DNA from: Chitinophagaceae bacterium
GTDB lineage: Bacteria; Bacteroidota; Bacteroidia; Chitinophagales; Chitinophagaceae
Direction of reading: 5' to 3'
DNA length: 64,000 nt
Assembly (NCBI GenBank): GCA_024508725.1
Contig: JANINS010000004.1
Span: 514,163 to 578,162 of the forward strand
Shown here: positions 44,513-54,400 of the stretch, in pieces
How positions within the stretch are numbered: the first letter of the stretch is position 1
Layout of the letters: the number at the start of each line of letters is the position of its first letter
Made by a program: the position numbers and the translations under genes
The notes under the pieces: generated by a model
Seen by the model: the letters and a program-made list of their open reading frames with translations, nothing else
What the model was told of the DNA's origin: nothing
The model's database searches: none

Positions 44513-47500
44513 TTGATCCGAGCTCCATACATATTCTTTTTATGCCTGCTGTTTTGCTCTTTGGCTGCTGATGCACAGCTAAGCAAAAGTTCAAATCTTA
44601 AGCGAAAAAAGATCGCTGCATCCGGTATTGTAAAGCTGGATTCACTGAGTATTGTACCACAATCATTGCAAATAGCTGGATATGACTCATCATTCTATTC
44701 CCTTGATGTAATAGATGCGATTCTTGCGTGGAAGAAAGCATTACCCGTAGATAGTGTTCAGGTTTCTTATAGAACTTTTCCTTTCCGACTGAATGCTGAA
44801 ATATTTCGATTTAACTATGATAGCATCAGGCGATCAACTGTATTTACTCCCTATGTTATCGAGAAAGTTGATAAACGCTCCACATCGAATGGTGTTTTTG
44901 ATTTTGGCGGTATCAATTATAACGGAAGCTTTGGAAGAAGCCTGAGTTTTGGTAATAACCAGGATGCAGTGTTCAATTCTCAACTCAATCTCCAGATGAA
45001 TGGGTACATTGGTGATAGTATTGAGATCGCTGCAGCTATTACAGACAACAATCTACCAATTCAACCAGATGGAACAACCCAGCAGTTAAATGAATTTGAT
45101 AAGATATTGCTTCAGTTTCGAAAGAAGAATTGGGAAGTGAGTTTGGGTGATATTGACCTTCGACAAAATCAATTCTATTTTCTAAATTTTTATAAAAGAT
45201 TACAAGGTGTTTCTTACCAGCAATCGACTGCCGTTGGAAAAAACGGAACTAATAAACTGTTGTTGAGTGGAGCAATTGCAAAAGGAAAGTTCACCCGTAA
45301 TATTTTCCAGGGACAGGAAGGAAACCAGGGGCCGTACAGATTGCAGGGAGCCAACAATGAATTCTTTTTTATCATTCTCGCCGGAACAGAACGGGTTTTT
45401 ATTGATGGCGAAATGATGCAAAGAGGAGAAGACCAAGATTATGTTATTAACTATAATACTGCGGAAGTTACTTTCACACCCAGGAGAATGATCACGAAAG
45501 ATCGCAGGATCCAGGTAGAATTTGAGTATGCCGATCGTAACTACCTTAATTCAATGCTCTATGGAAATAATGAGTTTACAGTGAACAAAAAATTCAAGGC
45601 ATTTATTTCTGTTTACAGCAATGCTGATGCAAAGAATTCTCCGATCAATCAAACACTGGATGCAAAGCAAAAACAATTCCTCAGCAATCTTGGAGACAGT
45701 ACTCAGCTGGCCTTTTATCCGGTAGCGTCAATAGATACATTCTCCACTTCCCGGATTTTGTACCAGAAAAAAGATACCACTTATAACAGCATTACAGAAT
45801 CCATTTATCTCTATTCAACCGACCCGGATAGTGCCAAATACAATCTTAATTTTATTGAAGTGGGATTTGGTAAAGGGAATTATGTTCCCTTGTTCAATGC
45901 AGCAAATGGTAAAGTCTTCAAATGGGTGCAACCCGTAAACGGAGTTAGACAAGGAAATTTTGAACCAGCCAGTTTCCTTGTAGCTCCAAAAAAACAGTTG
46001 GTGATCAGTGGAGGAGTTTCATACCAGGTAAATTCCAGAACATTACTTACGACTGAAGCTGCAGTTAGTAATTATGATGTAAATACTTTTTCTTCTAAAG
46101 ACAAATCAGATAATAAAGGCTTTGCCGGAAAATTCATTCTACAGCGAGACGATCGTTGGCATACTAAAAAAAAGCAATGGCAATTCGCCACTAAATTAGG
46201 ATATGAATTTGTGCAGCAACAATTCAAACCGGTTGAGCGTTTACGACCTGTTGAATTTGGAAGAGATTGGGGATTGAATTATCTCTATGCACCTGCTGAT
46301 GAACATTTGCCTTTCGTTTCACTGAAACTAAGTGATGAAAAAAATAACGCACTTCAATACACTTTCAGTAGTTATATCAGAAGCGATAAATACAAAGGCT
46401 TTAGACATGAGTTCCAGCAATTGAATAATATTTATGGATGGCAGTTAAGGTCTGCGATTAATCTTACCAATAATAATTCGCCACTTGAACATGGCTATTT
46501 CTTAAGGCCTTCGGTAGAACTTTCGAAGAAGTTACCCCATTTCAAGAATTACATCATTGGTGGAAGTTATTCACTGGAACAAAATCAACAGCGTAGTAAG
46601 ATCAATGATACGCTTACTCCATTAAGCTTTTCTTTCGATGTAGTTTCTGCTTTCATACGAAGCAATCCAGATCAAAATAATCGTTGGTCATTCACTTATT
46701 TTACTAGGAGAGATAAGTTACCGTATCAAAAAGATCTTGAACAAACAGATCAAAGCCATAACTACAATCTTTCGTTTGAATTATTGGAAAGTCGGAAACA
46801 TCAGATCCGGTCGACAATCACTTATCGGCAACTGAATGTGTACAATAAACAACTTACTTCACAAACTCCAGATAATAGTTTACTTGGTAGAGTAGAATAC
46901 ATGATCAACGAATGGAACGGCTTATTAACTGGATCAATTTTGTATGAGTTGGGAGCAGGGCAGGAGCAAAGAAGAGATTTCTCTTACATAGAAGTGCCTG
47001 CAGGTCGTGGAGAATATGCATGGATCGATTACAATGCCGATGGCATTCCGCAATTGAATGAATTTGAAGTAGCACAGTTTATAGACCAGGCCAAATACAT
47101 CAGGATATTTACCCCAACGAATGAATTTATAAAGGCCAATTATACCCAGTTCAATTACAGTATTGCTCTTGATCCAAGATCAGTGGCTTCGCAGATCAAA
47201 AATGAAGGCTGGAAAAAATTAATCACTCGTTTTAACGCACAAAGCTCATTGCAAACCGGCAAGAAAGTAATGAGTGATGGAAACCCTCAGTTCAATCCCT
47301 TTAAAGGCAACATTACAGACCAGGATCTGATCACTTTAACTTATGTACTCAGCAATACGATCTCGTTCAACAGGTACAGTAGTAAATGGGGTTTGGATGC
47401 TACCAATATCATTAATTACAATAAAGCCTTACTTACATACGGTGTAGAAAGTCGCCAGTTGAATGATTGGATATTAAAAGCAAGAATAAATGTATCCAGG

Positions 47501-47983
47501 CAGTACACTGTTGAACTCATTCAAAAGTTTGGGACGAATAACCTGCTCACACCGAAGTTTGCGAATCGCAATTATGAGCTGGAAACATATACTACCGAGC
47601 CACGAATCACATATACTCAGCTTACAAAATACCGGCTGCAGGCTTCCTATCAAGTCATAAAAAAACAGAATGCAGCCATTTTTGGAGGAGAAAGAAGCAT
47701 CAGTAATGTGCTGAACTTAGATGCGAAATTCAATGCAGTGCAGAATACGAGTTTGGCTGGCAGATTTAGCTATAACAATATTTCTTATAATGGTGCAATA
47801 AACAATACCATCAGTTATATAATGCTGGATGGTTTGTTGCCAGGTAAAAATCTGCTTTGGACGATTGATCTTACCAAACGATTTGCCAATAATCTCGAGT
47901 TCAGTATTCAGTATGAAGGAAGAAAGCCTGGGGATACAAGAACGATTCACATTGGAAGAGCTTCTATACGAGCATTACTTTAA
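44513..47983 (+). CDS. Large envelope protein, predicted outer-membrane beta-barrel, unknown function
   Basis: 1156 residues from TTG 44513, which gives a clear signal peptide (MIRAPYIFFLCLLFCSLAADA). The rest is beta-rich and built from short alternating strands. An early region (FGGINYNGSFGRSLSFGNNQDAVFNSQLNLQMNGYIGD, in part) resembles barrel strands. FIDGEMMQRGEDQDYVINYNTAEVTFTPRRMIT (about 300-335, in part) resembles a beta-sandwich repeat of surface proteins. The end (LEFSIQYEGRKPGDTRTIHIGRASIRALL, in part) looks like terminal barrel strands. No catalytic motif or T9SS signal is seen. I do not recognise a named family. Confidence 0.7.
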   Translation: MIRAPYIFFLCLLFCSLAADAQLSKSSNLKRKKIAASGIVKLDSLSIVPQSLQIAGYDSSFYSLDVIDAILAWKKALPVDSVQVSYRTFPFRLNAEIFRFNYDSIRRSTVFTPYVIEKVDKRSTSNGVFDFGGINYNGSFGRSLSFGNNQDAVFNSQLNLQMNGYIGDSIEIAAAITDNNLPIQPDGTTQQLNEFDKILLQFRKKNWEVSLGDIDLRQNQFYFLNFYKRLQGVSYQQSTAVGKNGTNKLLLSGAIAKGKFTRNIFQGQEGNQGPYRLQGANNEFFFIILAGTERVFIDGEMMQRGEDQDYVINYNTAEVTFTPRRMITKDRRIQVEFEYADRNYLNSMLYGNNEFTVNKKFKAFISVYSNADAKNSPINQTLDAKQKQFLSNLGDSTQLAFYPVASIDTFSTSRILYQKKDTTYNSITESIYLYSTDPDSAKYNLNFIEVGFGKGNYVPLFNAANGKVFKWVQPVNGVRQGNFEPASFLVAPKKQLVISGGVSYQVNSRTLLTTEAAVSNYDVNTFSSKDKSDNKGFAGKFILQRDDRWHTKKKQWQFATKLGYEFVQQQFKPVERLRPVEFGRDWGLNYLYAPADEHLPFVSLKLSDEKNNALQYTFSSYIRSDKYKGFRHEFQQLNNIYGWQLRSAINLTNNNSPLEHGYFLRPSVELSKKLPHFKNYIIGGSYSLEQNQQRSKINDTLTPLSFSFDVVSAFIRSNPDQNNRWSFTYFTRRDKLPYQKDLEQTDQSHNYNLSFELLESRKHQIRSTITYRQLNVYNKQLTSQTPDNSLLGRVEYMINEWNGLLTGSILYELGAGQEQRRDFSYIEVPAGRGEYAWIDYNADGIPQLNEFEVAQFIDQAKYIRIFTPTNEFIKANYTQFNYSIALDPRSVASQIKNEGWKKLITRFNAQSSLQTGKKVMSDGNPQFNPFKGNITDQDLITLTYVLSNTISFNRYSSKWGLDATNIINYNKALLTYGVESRQLNDWILKARINVSRQYTVELIQKFGTNNLLTPKFANRNYELETYTTEPRITYTQLTKYRLQASYQVIKKQNAAIFGGERSISNVLNLDAKFNAVQNTSLAGRFSYNNISYNGAINNTISYIMLDGLLPGKNLLWTIDLTKRFANNLEFSIQYEGRKPGDTRTIHIGRASIRALL

Positions 47984-47994
47984 TTGAAGGAATA

Positions 47995-48026
47995 AAAAAA
48001 AGCCGCTCAAATGAACGGCTTTTTTA
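47995..48026. terminator. Bidirectional terminator between the envelope protein gene and tRNA-Leu
   Basis: Stem AAAAAAGCCG/CGGCTTTTTT, extended by two pairs after one mismatch, with an AAAT loop. Confidence 0.85.
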
Positions 48027-48029
48027 TTG

Positions 48030-48116
48030 TGCCCCGGAACGGACTTGAACCGTTACTCGCATTGCTGCGAACAGGATTTTAAGTCCTGCGTGTCTACCAA
48101 TTCCACCACCAGGGCA
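48030..48116 (-). tRNA. tRNA-Leu (anticodon UAA)
   Basis: 87-nt class II tRNA on the minus strand. The acceptor TGCCCTG pairs with CGGGGCA (one G-U). The D arm has TGGTAGACA, the anticodon loop is ACTTAAAAT with TAA, there is a long variable arm (TTCGCAGCAATGCGAG region), and the T arm is GGTTCAAGTCC. CCA is not encoded. Confidence 0.95.
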
Positions 48117-48124
48117 ACTTTTTG

Positions 48125-48156
48125 AAAAAAAATCCCGCAATTAAGCGGGATTTTTT
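48125..48156 (-). terminator. Terminator between the two tRNA genes
   Basis: Stem AAAAATCCCGC/GCGGGATTTTT with an AATTAA loop and flanking A and T runs, so tRNA-Gly is terminated before tRNA-Leu. Confidence 0.8.
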
Positions 48157-48160
48157 AAAG

Positions 48161-48233
<73 letters not shown>

Positions 48234-48301
48234 TTTTCTTAAGAACTAATGGGCTGCAAATATAGGATGCAGAAACTTTCTGCAAAATTTTTACAGCAAT
48301 T

Positions 48302-48505
48302 TTATTTGTATTTCGGTGTATAAAGTGTGTTATCCGGCACTTCTACTTTTGGTTTGCCGGGATAGCTTTGATGATACAAACGATAGCAACCACCTAAAAT
48401 AAAAGCGATGATGCAAAATACCTGCAGGTAAAACAAAAATCTTGACGAGTTTACCCAGTTGTGCTTTATGTCTTTTTCTTGTGGATTATCGATCTCGTAT
48501 TCCAT
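48302..48505 (-). CDS. Small single-pass membrane protein
   Basis: 67 residues from ATG 48505 (MEYEIDNPQEKDIKHNW). One membrane helix (FLFYLQVFCIIAFILGGCYRL at about 23-43) is followed by a short Pro-rich tail ending TLYTPKYK. No family recognised. The frame could start at 48544, but the inner ATG gives the natural soluble N-terminus. Confidence 0.55.
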   Translation of the reverse strand: MEYEIDNPQEKDIKHNWVNSSRFLFYLQVFCIIAFILGGCYRLYHQSYPGKPKVEVPDNTLYTPKYK

Positions 48506-48599
48506 AGTTTGAAATTGCAGTCGCAAAAATAAGTTTCCCGGCAATATCTACACAGCATTTTGTTAACAATTTTCAATTTGTAGATATTTCCATGGCAGA

Positions 48600-49430
48600 T
48601 CATTTACTGTAAGTGTATTCGATTCTTCCTACAATGCGTTTATTTTTATCGAGAAGCTGCTCTGATTGCTTCAAACCGCTTTCATTATAAGTGTATTTCC
48701 AGATAAGGTAATTCGTTGTTCCGGCGATGATCTGTGTCATCTGGCTGAGTTTGCCATCTGAATAATCGAAAATATAATCCGGAAGCAACTTTTTTGCTTT
48801 GCTATTATAGCGAACGATATCCGTTAATTGATTGGCTTCGTTATAATAGTAGTAATAAGAATTAAGTGTACGATTCTTCCACTTCCATGTTTCTTCTGCA
48901 ACATTTCCTTTTTCATCGAGTGAGAATTCTACTCTAACTGTATCAGCGTGGTTCTTGATCTTAAGCATATGATCAGGCGTTCCATTTTCTTTATAAAACC
49001 ACTGATGTACCTCTGAAGTATTTCCATTATGATCAGGATCGAGGCTTTGAGTGGTGATCTGGCTCAAACGTCCATTCGCATCGTATGAATAATCTACAAT
49101 ATTGCTAACTGTTCCAAGTGTGTCGGTAGTTCGTTTGATCAGATCACTTTCAAACTGGCTTACAGTAACAGTTGTAACATTGTTGGTGCTGGTAGAAGAA
49201 GTGATCAGCTTTTTTTTATCCCTGCTTAATTCCTGGCGTAAACCAAAATTATCTGTAAGCGAATTGTCGGCTTCGTAACTCACTCCTTTAACCTGTTTCA
49301 CATTAGCCTGCTTCAGCAATTTATAGTTTGTATTGCTTTGCTGGGTAGAGATAATATCATTATAATAGTGCTGTGAATAGCTAAAGCTGCAAATCATCGA
49401 ACCAAGCAAAAGGGCAAAGCATCTTTTCAT
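48600..49430 (-). CDS. Secreted protein with YD/RHS-like beta repeats
   Basis: 276 residues from ATG 49430 (MKRCFALLLGSMICSFSYSQ, signal peptide). In-frame ATG 49445 directly abuts the -7 element and would lie upstream of the transcript start. The mature part has tandem beta motifs of the YD/RHS kind: VDYSYDANGRLSQITTQ, EFSLDEKGNVAEETWKW, YYYYNEANQLTDIVRYN, FDYSDGKLSQMTQI, WKYTYNESGLKQSEQL and RIEYTYSK. Similar Bacteroidota proteins are periplasmic or surface proteins of unknown role. Far too short for an RHS toxin, and no toxin tip is seen. Confidence 0.72.
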   Translation of the reverse strand: MKRCFALLLGSMICSFSYSQHYYNDIISTQQSNTNYKLLKQANVKQVKGVSYEADNSLTDNFGLRQELSRDKKKLITSSTSTNNVTTVTVSQFESDLIKRTTDTLGTVSNIVDYSYDANGRLSQITTQSLDPDHNGNTSEVHQWFYKENGTPDHMLKIKNHADTVRVEFSLDEKGNVAEETWKWKNRTLNSYYYYYNEANQLTDIVRYNSKAKKLLPDYIFDYSDGKLSQMTQIIAGTTNYLIWKYTYNESGLKQSEQLLDKNKRIVGRIEYTYSK

Positions 49431-49445
49431 CAAGGGAATTTTCAT

Positions 49446-49453
49446 CAAAAATA
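49446..49453 (-). promoter_or_regulatory. -7 promoter element of the YD-repeat protein gene
   Basis: Minus-strand TATTTTTG, full consensus, 15 nt before ATG 49430. It decides between the two candidate starts. Confidence 0.58.
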
Positions 49454-49539
49454 CTTGTACTAAGAGCTTAGTGCAAAAACAGCTTGTTAACAAACTTGCC
49501 TCTTATTTTTAGTTGTGTATTTTTAACTCAAACTTTAAC

Positions 49540-50634
49540 ATGTCTCACCTCCACGAAAGAAAGGAAAAGATCTGTTTGAACTGCAAGTCTGTTATCTACG
49601 GAAGGTTTTGCCATGTTTGCGGTCAGGAAAATATAGAGCCTAAAGAAACCTTTTGGGGGCTGCTCACTCATTTCGTTTACGATGTAACTCACTTTGACGG
49701 GAAGTTCTTTGATACAACAAAGTATCTTTTATTCAGACCCGGATTTCTTGCGTTGGAATACCTGAGAGGCAGAAGAGCCAGTTATCTGAACCCTATAAGG
49801 ATGTATGTATTTACTTCTGCTTTCTTTTTCATTATTTTTTTCAGTTTTATTCTACCAAAGGAAGACGAGCAGACAGAAGAAAAAGAACGTTCTGAATTGA
49901 TTGCTGAAAAAGTAACACTGGAACAGCAGATCGTAAAAACAACTGACCCCAAAGAGAAAAAGAAGCTGGAAAAAAATTTAAAGAAACTAAACAACCGGAT
50001 CCGGTACTACGGGCAAAATGGAATTCTAAAAGTGGGTGATGATGATATAGATTCATCAGGCAATTTCAATTTTATTGGAGGAGATAAATTCCCTAAAACA
50101 GTCAGGGCTTATGATTCCATTCAAAAGTCTCTGCCAGAAAATAAAAGAGACGGCTGGTTAAACAGGAAGACGACACGGAAGATCATCTCGATAAATGATA
50201 AATACCGATATAATGGAAAAGCGTTCTGGCATGATGTAAATGAAAAATTTCTTCACTCTGTTCCGCAGATGATGTTTGTTTCTTTACCGCTGGTGGCGTT
50301 GATATTCCAACTATTGTACTTGAGACGGAAACAGTTCTATTATGTAAATCATTTGATCTTTACCATTAACCTGTACATTGCTACTTATATCTTACTACTT
50401 ATACAATATGGTTTTTCAGGCTTATATGGTTTAACAGGCATCAAACTATTTAGTGTAATTGCATTCTTTGTGTTAATGGCAATCTACTTTTATATATACA
50501 AAGCGATGAGGAATTTCTATCAGCAAAGACGAGCTAAAACGATTTTAAAATTCCTGCTTTTTGTTTTCATTTTCATGCTGTTGATGGTGTTCCTCATGGG
50601 TATTTACTTCTTTACTTCGGCACTTCAAATATGA
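49540..50634 (+). CDS. DUF3667 zinc-ribbon membrane protein
   Basis: 364 residues from ATG 49540 (MSHLHERKEKICLNC); a TTG at 49513 is less likely. An N-terminal zinc ribbon (CLNC, then FCHVCGQ) is followed by the DUF3667 core (YDVTHFDGKFFDTTKYLLFRPGFLALEYLRGRRASYLNPIRMY, in parts) and a membrane helix at about 85-105. A charged coiled coil spans about 108-150, and there are four more helices in the C-terminal half. The role is unknown. It starts a three-gene string with mazG (4-base gap) and the histidine kinase, so it may be co-transcribed with both. Confidence 0.8.
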   Translation: MSHLHERKEKICLNCKSVIYGRFCHVCGQENIEPKETFWGLLTHFVYDVTHFDGKFFDTTKYLLFRPGFLALEYLRGRRASYLNPIRMYVFTSAFFFIIFFSFILPKEDEQTEEKERSELIAEKVTLEQQIVKTTDPKEKKKLEKNLKKLNNRIRYYGQNGILKVGDDDIDSSGNFNFIGGDKFPKTVRAYDSIQKSLPENKRDGWLNRKTTRKIISINDKYRYNGKAFWHDVNEKFLHSVPQMMFVSLPLVALIFQLLYLRRKQFYYVNHLIFTINLYIATYILLLIQYGFSGLYGLTGIKLFSVIAFFVLMAIYFYIYKAMRNFYQQRRAKTILKFLLFVFIFMLLMVFLMGIYFFTSALQI

Positions 50635-50638
50635 TCTT

Positions 50639-51403
50639 ATGCAGAACGTTTCAGATGCTTTTTTAAAATTGGTTAAGATAATGGATGAGTTGAGAGAAAA
50701 ATGTCCGTGGGATAAAAAGCAAACCATTCATACACTCAGGTCCATGACCATTGAAGAGACTTATGAACTGGCTGATGCAATTATAGAGGAAGATTGGAAA
50801 GGCATCAAAGAGGAACTCGGTGATCTTTTATTACATATTTTATTCTACTCAAAGATCGGAGCAGAAGAGGATCAATTTAAACTGGAAGAAGTCATCAATA
50901 CGATATCTGAAAAGCTGATAGTAAGGCATCCTCATATTTATGGAGATGTGAAAGTTAGTTCTGATGAAGATGTAAAACGTAATTGGGAAAAGATCAAGAT
51001 AAAAGAAGGTAAGCAATCCGTTTTAAGTGGTGTGCCTAAGTCTCTGCCTTCAGTGGTTAAAGCAACCCGTATCCAGGAAAAAGCAAAACAGGTAGGTTTT
51101 GAATGGGATAATAAAGCTGATGTATGGAAAAAAGTGGAAGAGGAGATGAATGAACTAAAGGAAGCCGAGACCATTTCTTTGGAAAGAACGGAAGAGGAAT
51201 TTGGTGACCTCCTCTTTAGTCTTGTTAACTATGCACGGTTTTTGCATATTGATGCCGAAACTGCTTTGGAAAAAACCAATAAAAAATTCATTCACAGATT
51301 TCAATCCATGGAAGCAGAAGCAAGGGCTCAGGGTAAAGAGCTTAGTGAAATGAGCTTGCAGGAAATGGATGATATCTGGAATCGCATTAAACGAAAAAAC
51401 TAA
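50639..51403 (+). CDS. mazG: Nucleoside triphosphate pyrophosphohydrolase MazG
   Basis: 254 residues, cytoplasmic. It cleaves (d)NTPs to NMP and pyrophosphate, cleaning the nucleotide pool. Two MazG domains are visible. The first has LREKCPWDKKQTIHTLR and the metal ligands in IEETYELADAIIEEDWKGIKEELGDLLLHILFY (in part). The second has VEEEMNELKEAE and EEEFGDLLFSLVNYARF. Full length for the family. It sits 4 bases after the DUF3667 gene and 3 before the kinase gene; no mazEF pair is present, so no toxin link is implied. Confidence 0.95.
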   Translation: MQNVSDAFLKLVKIMDELREKCPWDKKQTIHTLRSMTIEETYELADAIIEEDWKGIKEELGDLLLHILFYSKIGAEEDQFKLEEVINTISEKLIVRHPHIYGDVKVSSDEDVKRNWEKIKIKEGKQSVLSGVPKSLPSVVKATRIQEKAKQVGFEWDNKADVWKKVEEEMNELKEAETISLERTEEEFGDLLFSLVNYARFLHIDAETALEKTNKKFIHRFQSMEAEARAQGKELSEMSLQEMDDIWNRIKRKN

Positions 51404-51406
51404 TAC

Positions 51407-54400
51407 TTGAACGGATCACTGAAACAGGCACTTAATACCAAACGTTACCTGCTGCTCACTGCTGTGTGGCTGTTCGTGATCTCTTTTCTGTTCAGCACTT
51501 TTTTTTCTTATCAAACATCTGTAAAGAGAGCAACCAGCCAGGTTCAATCGCATCTCCAGGAGAGCCAGCGATCTTATCATGAGCTAATTGCTGATACAAC
51601 TTTACTCTACGAACTATATAGAGAACAATACAGGAAAACCAATCCTACAGATTTATTCAATAAGAACTATGGTTTTTTTCTTTACTCAATCAACGATCTG
51701 GGTAATCCTATTTTAAATTTTTGGAGCACACACACCAGCGAACCCTTATTGTCTGATGTAAGTGGAAAAGACGGCAGTAAACTCGTAGAATACAAGAATG
51801 GTTTTTTTGTTCTGGAGAAACACTCAGTAAAGGTCAGGAACATTCGGGTGATCGCTGTTGCATTGTACCCTGTTAAATGGAAATATTTTCTTGAGAATCG
51901 TTACCTGCAATCAGAGTTTGAAGGATTAAAGGGAATCGGTCAATTATATGACGTAACGAAAGTTTCTCCTGATCATGTTGTTAAAGACATACATAAAAAA
52001 CCTGTGTTCTCGCTTGTAAAACTAGATAACAGAAGTCTTCCAGAGTTTGATACATTCTCTATTATTCTTTGGATCCTTGGTACGCTTTGCTTGTTCCTGT
52101 ATGTGAATGCTGTTGTAAATGTGATTGCAAAATCATTAGGATTGCGTTATGCCATTGGTGCTTTATTGGGGTTTATCGTGCTGTACAGGTTTTTGACGAT
52201 CTATATTCCTTTCCCTTTTAATTATAGAAAACTTGAACTGTTCGATGCTTCTGTATATGCATCATCAACTTTATTTCCTTCATTGGGAGATCTGTTGCTA
52301 AACAGTTTATTGGTTTTCTGGATCATCATATTCTCTAAGAATCATTTCATCAAAAGAGTATCTTTTCCGCTTAAGGTTACGCAGCAACAATCGTGGGTCA
52401 TACATTTTGCCGCTTCAATGATGTTCGTATTGTCTGCTTTTTTCATTGCTGATATTGTAAAAAGTCTCGTTGCAGATTCGCAAATATCTTTCGATGTTAC
52501 AGACTTCTTTAGCCTGAGCATTTATACAATAGTCAGTTTTTTAATATTGACTGTACTGTTGATCAGTTTTTATCATGGTAGCCAGTTATTACTTCATTTT
52601 CTGCGGTTATTACCACAGGTTGAAACATTATATTGGTTTTTTGGAACTGCACTGATCGGATTGATCGTTTTATTGTTCAGCCCTTTTGATACTGAGAATA
52701 GCATCAATGTAATCGTACTGGTGTGGCTGATAATCTATTTATACATCATTACACAGCGACAAGGAGATTGGGGACGTCCCATCATTCGTTCTTCATTATT
52801 CATCTTCTGGTTAATGTTCTTTGCTTCTTCGGTTACTGCATTGTTGATGCACCAGAACAGTAAAACGGAAAGACAAAAGAGAAGATCTGTAGCTGAAAGA
52901 CTGGCTTTGCAAACAGATCCTTCCGGCGAAAATCTGATGGGCATTACCATCACAAGCTTGGATGATAAGTGGTTAGCAGAAAATTATCATCGCTTCGCTG
53001 TTGAGAATAATAATGTGTTTTTGAAAGACAGTCTTATCACAGACAATTTTGCCGGTTACCTCAATAAATTCGATACAAGGATCTACACATTTGATAGTTT
53101 ATTTCACCCATTGCATAATGAAGATTCATCGTCTTATGCAACGATCAAATCGCTTATTCAAACGCAAGGACAGCCAACAAAAACAGAAGGATTATATTAT
53201 TATGAAAGATCTGCAGACCGGTTTAGTTATTTATATGAAAAACAAATAAAGGCACAGGATGAACATATCCTCGGTTATATATTCATCATTGCAAAACCCA
53301 AACGCTATAAAAGTGAAGCACTGTATCCTGAATTATTTAACCAGGTAGCAGATATTTCATCAGACCTAAATACCAATTATGCTTATGCGGTTTATAGTAA
53401 TGGTAAACTGATCAATAGTTTCAATGATCTCAATTTCTCAAGAGAAATATCCTCAAGGCAAATACCTGTTTTAGAAGAAGAATGGCGGAAAACCGGCGAC
53501 AGATCCGAACTCTGGTACAAAGCAAGCAGCAGCAAGATTGTTCTCGTTGTAAAGAAGGAATCTTTCAGCCTCGAAGCGGTTACATTGTTTGCCTATTTCT
53601 TCTTTTCATTTTTGTTCATTGTATTGCTTTCGCATGCCGGAAGATACCTGATGAGCCAAAATTTCAAATGGCAGAACATCTGGAATATTCCTTCGATCTC
53701 TATTCGTAACCAGATACATCTTACGATCATTTTCATCAGCCTGTTTTCATTCATCATCATTGGCGTTGCAACCATCTCATTTTTTGTTATCAGGTTCAAT
53801 AAAGCCAACACCGAACGTTTAGCAAGAACCATACAGGTGATGGCAAATGAAATAGAATCAAGAGTAAACGTTTTAAAAGTAGCAGATGACAATATCTCGA
53901 TCTATGATCTTGGTTTGGCAAATGAGTTGGATAAAACATTGGCCGAGGTTTCAGACATTCACAACGTTGATGTTAATTTCTACGATAAGAACGGAGAATT
54001 GAGATTGTCCACCATTCCATACCTGTACAATAAAGGCATCATGAACAGGAGAATGGATCCACAGGCTTATTTCCAGATGTCGAACAACAAACGAGTGGAA
54101 TGGCTACAGAAAGAAACCGTTGGGAAGTTCTCTTACCTGAGTATTTATGTTCCAATAAAAGATGAAAATCAAAACACGTTTGCTTACCTCAATATTCCTT
54201 ATCTCAATTCACAACGTGAACTGAACGAAGAGATATCCAACTTCCTGGTAACATTGATCAATCTCAATGCTTTCATCTTCCTGCTTGCTGGTGCTATAGC
54301 ATTTTTCCTTGCAAATAAGATCACTTCTTCATTTAGTTTGATCAGTAAAAAAATGAGGGAAGTGAATTTGGGTTCTGTTAACGAAGAAATTCATTGGACA

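Noticed and set aside
48600-49430. RHS/YD polymorphic toxin
   Set aside because: Only 276 residues, no toxin tip, no RHS core-ending motif and no immunity gene next to it.
50639-51403. MazG as part of a toxin-antitoxin locus
   Set aside because: No mazE or mazF is adjacent; neighbours are a DUF3667 gene and a histidine kinase gene.
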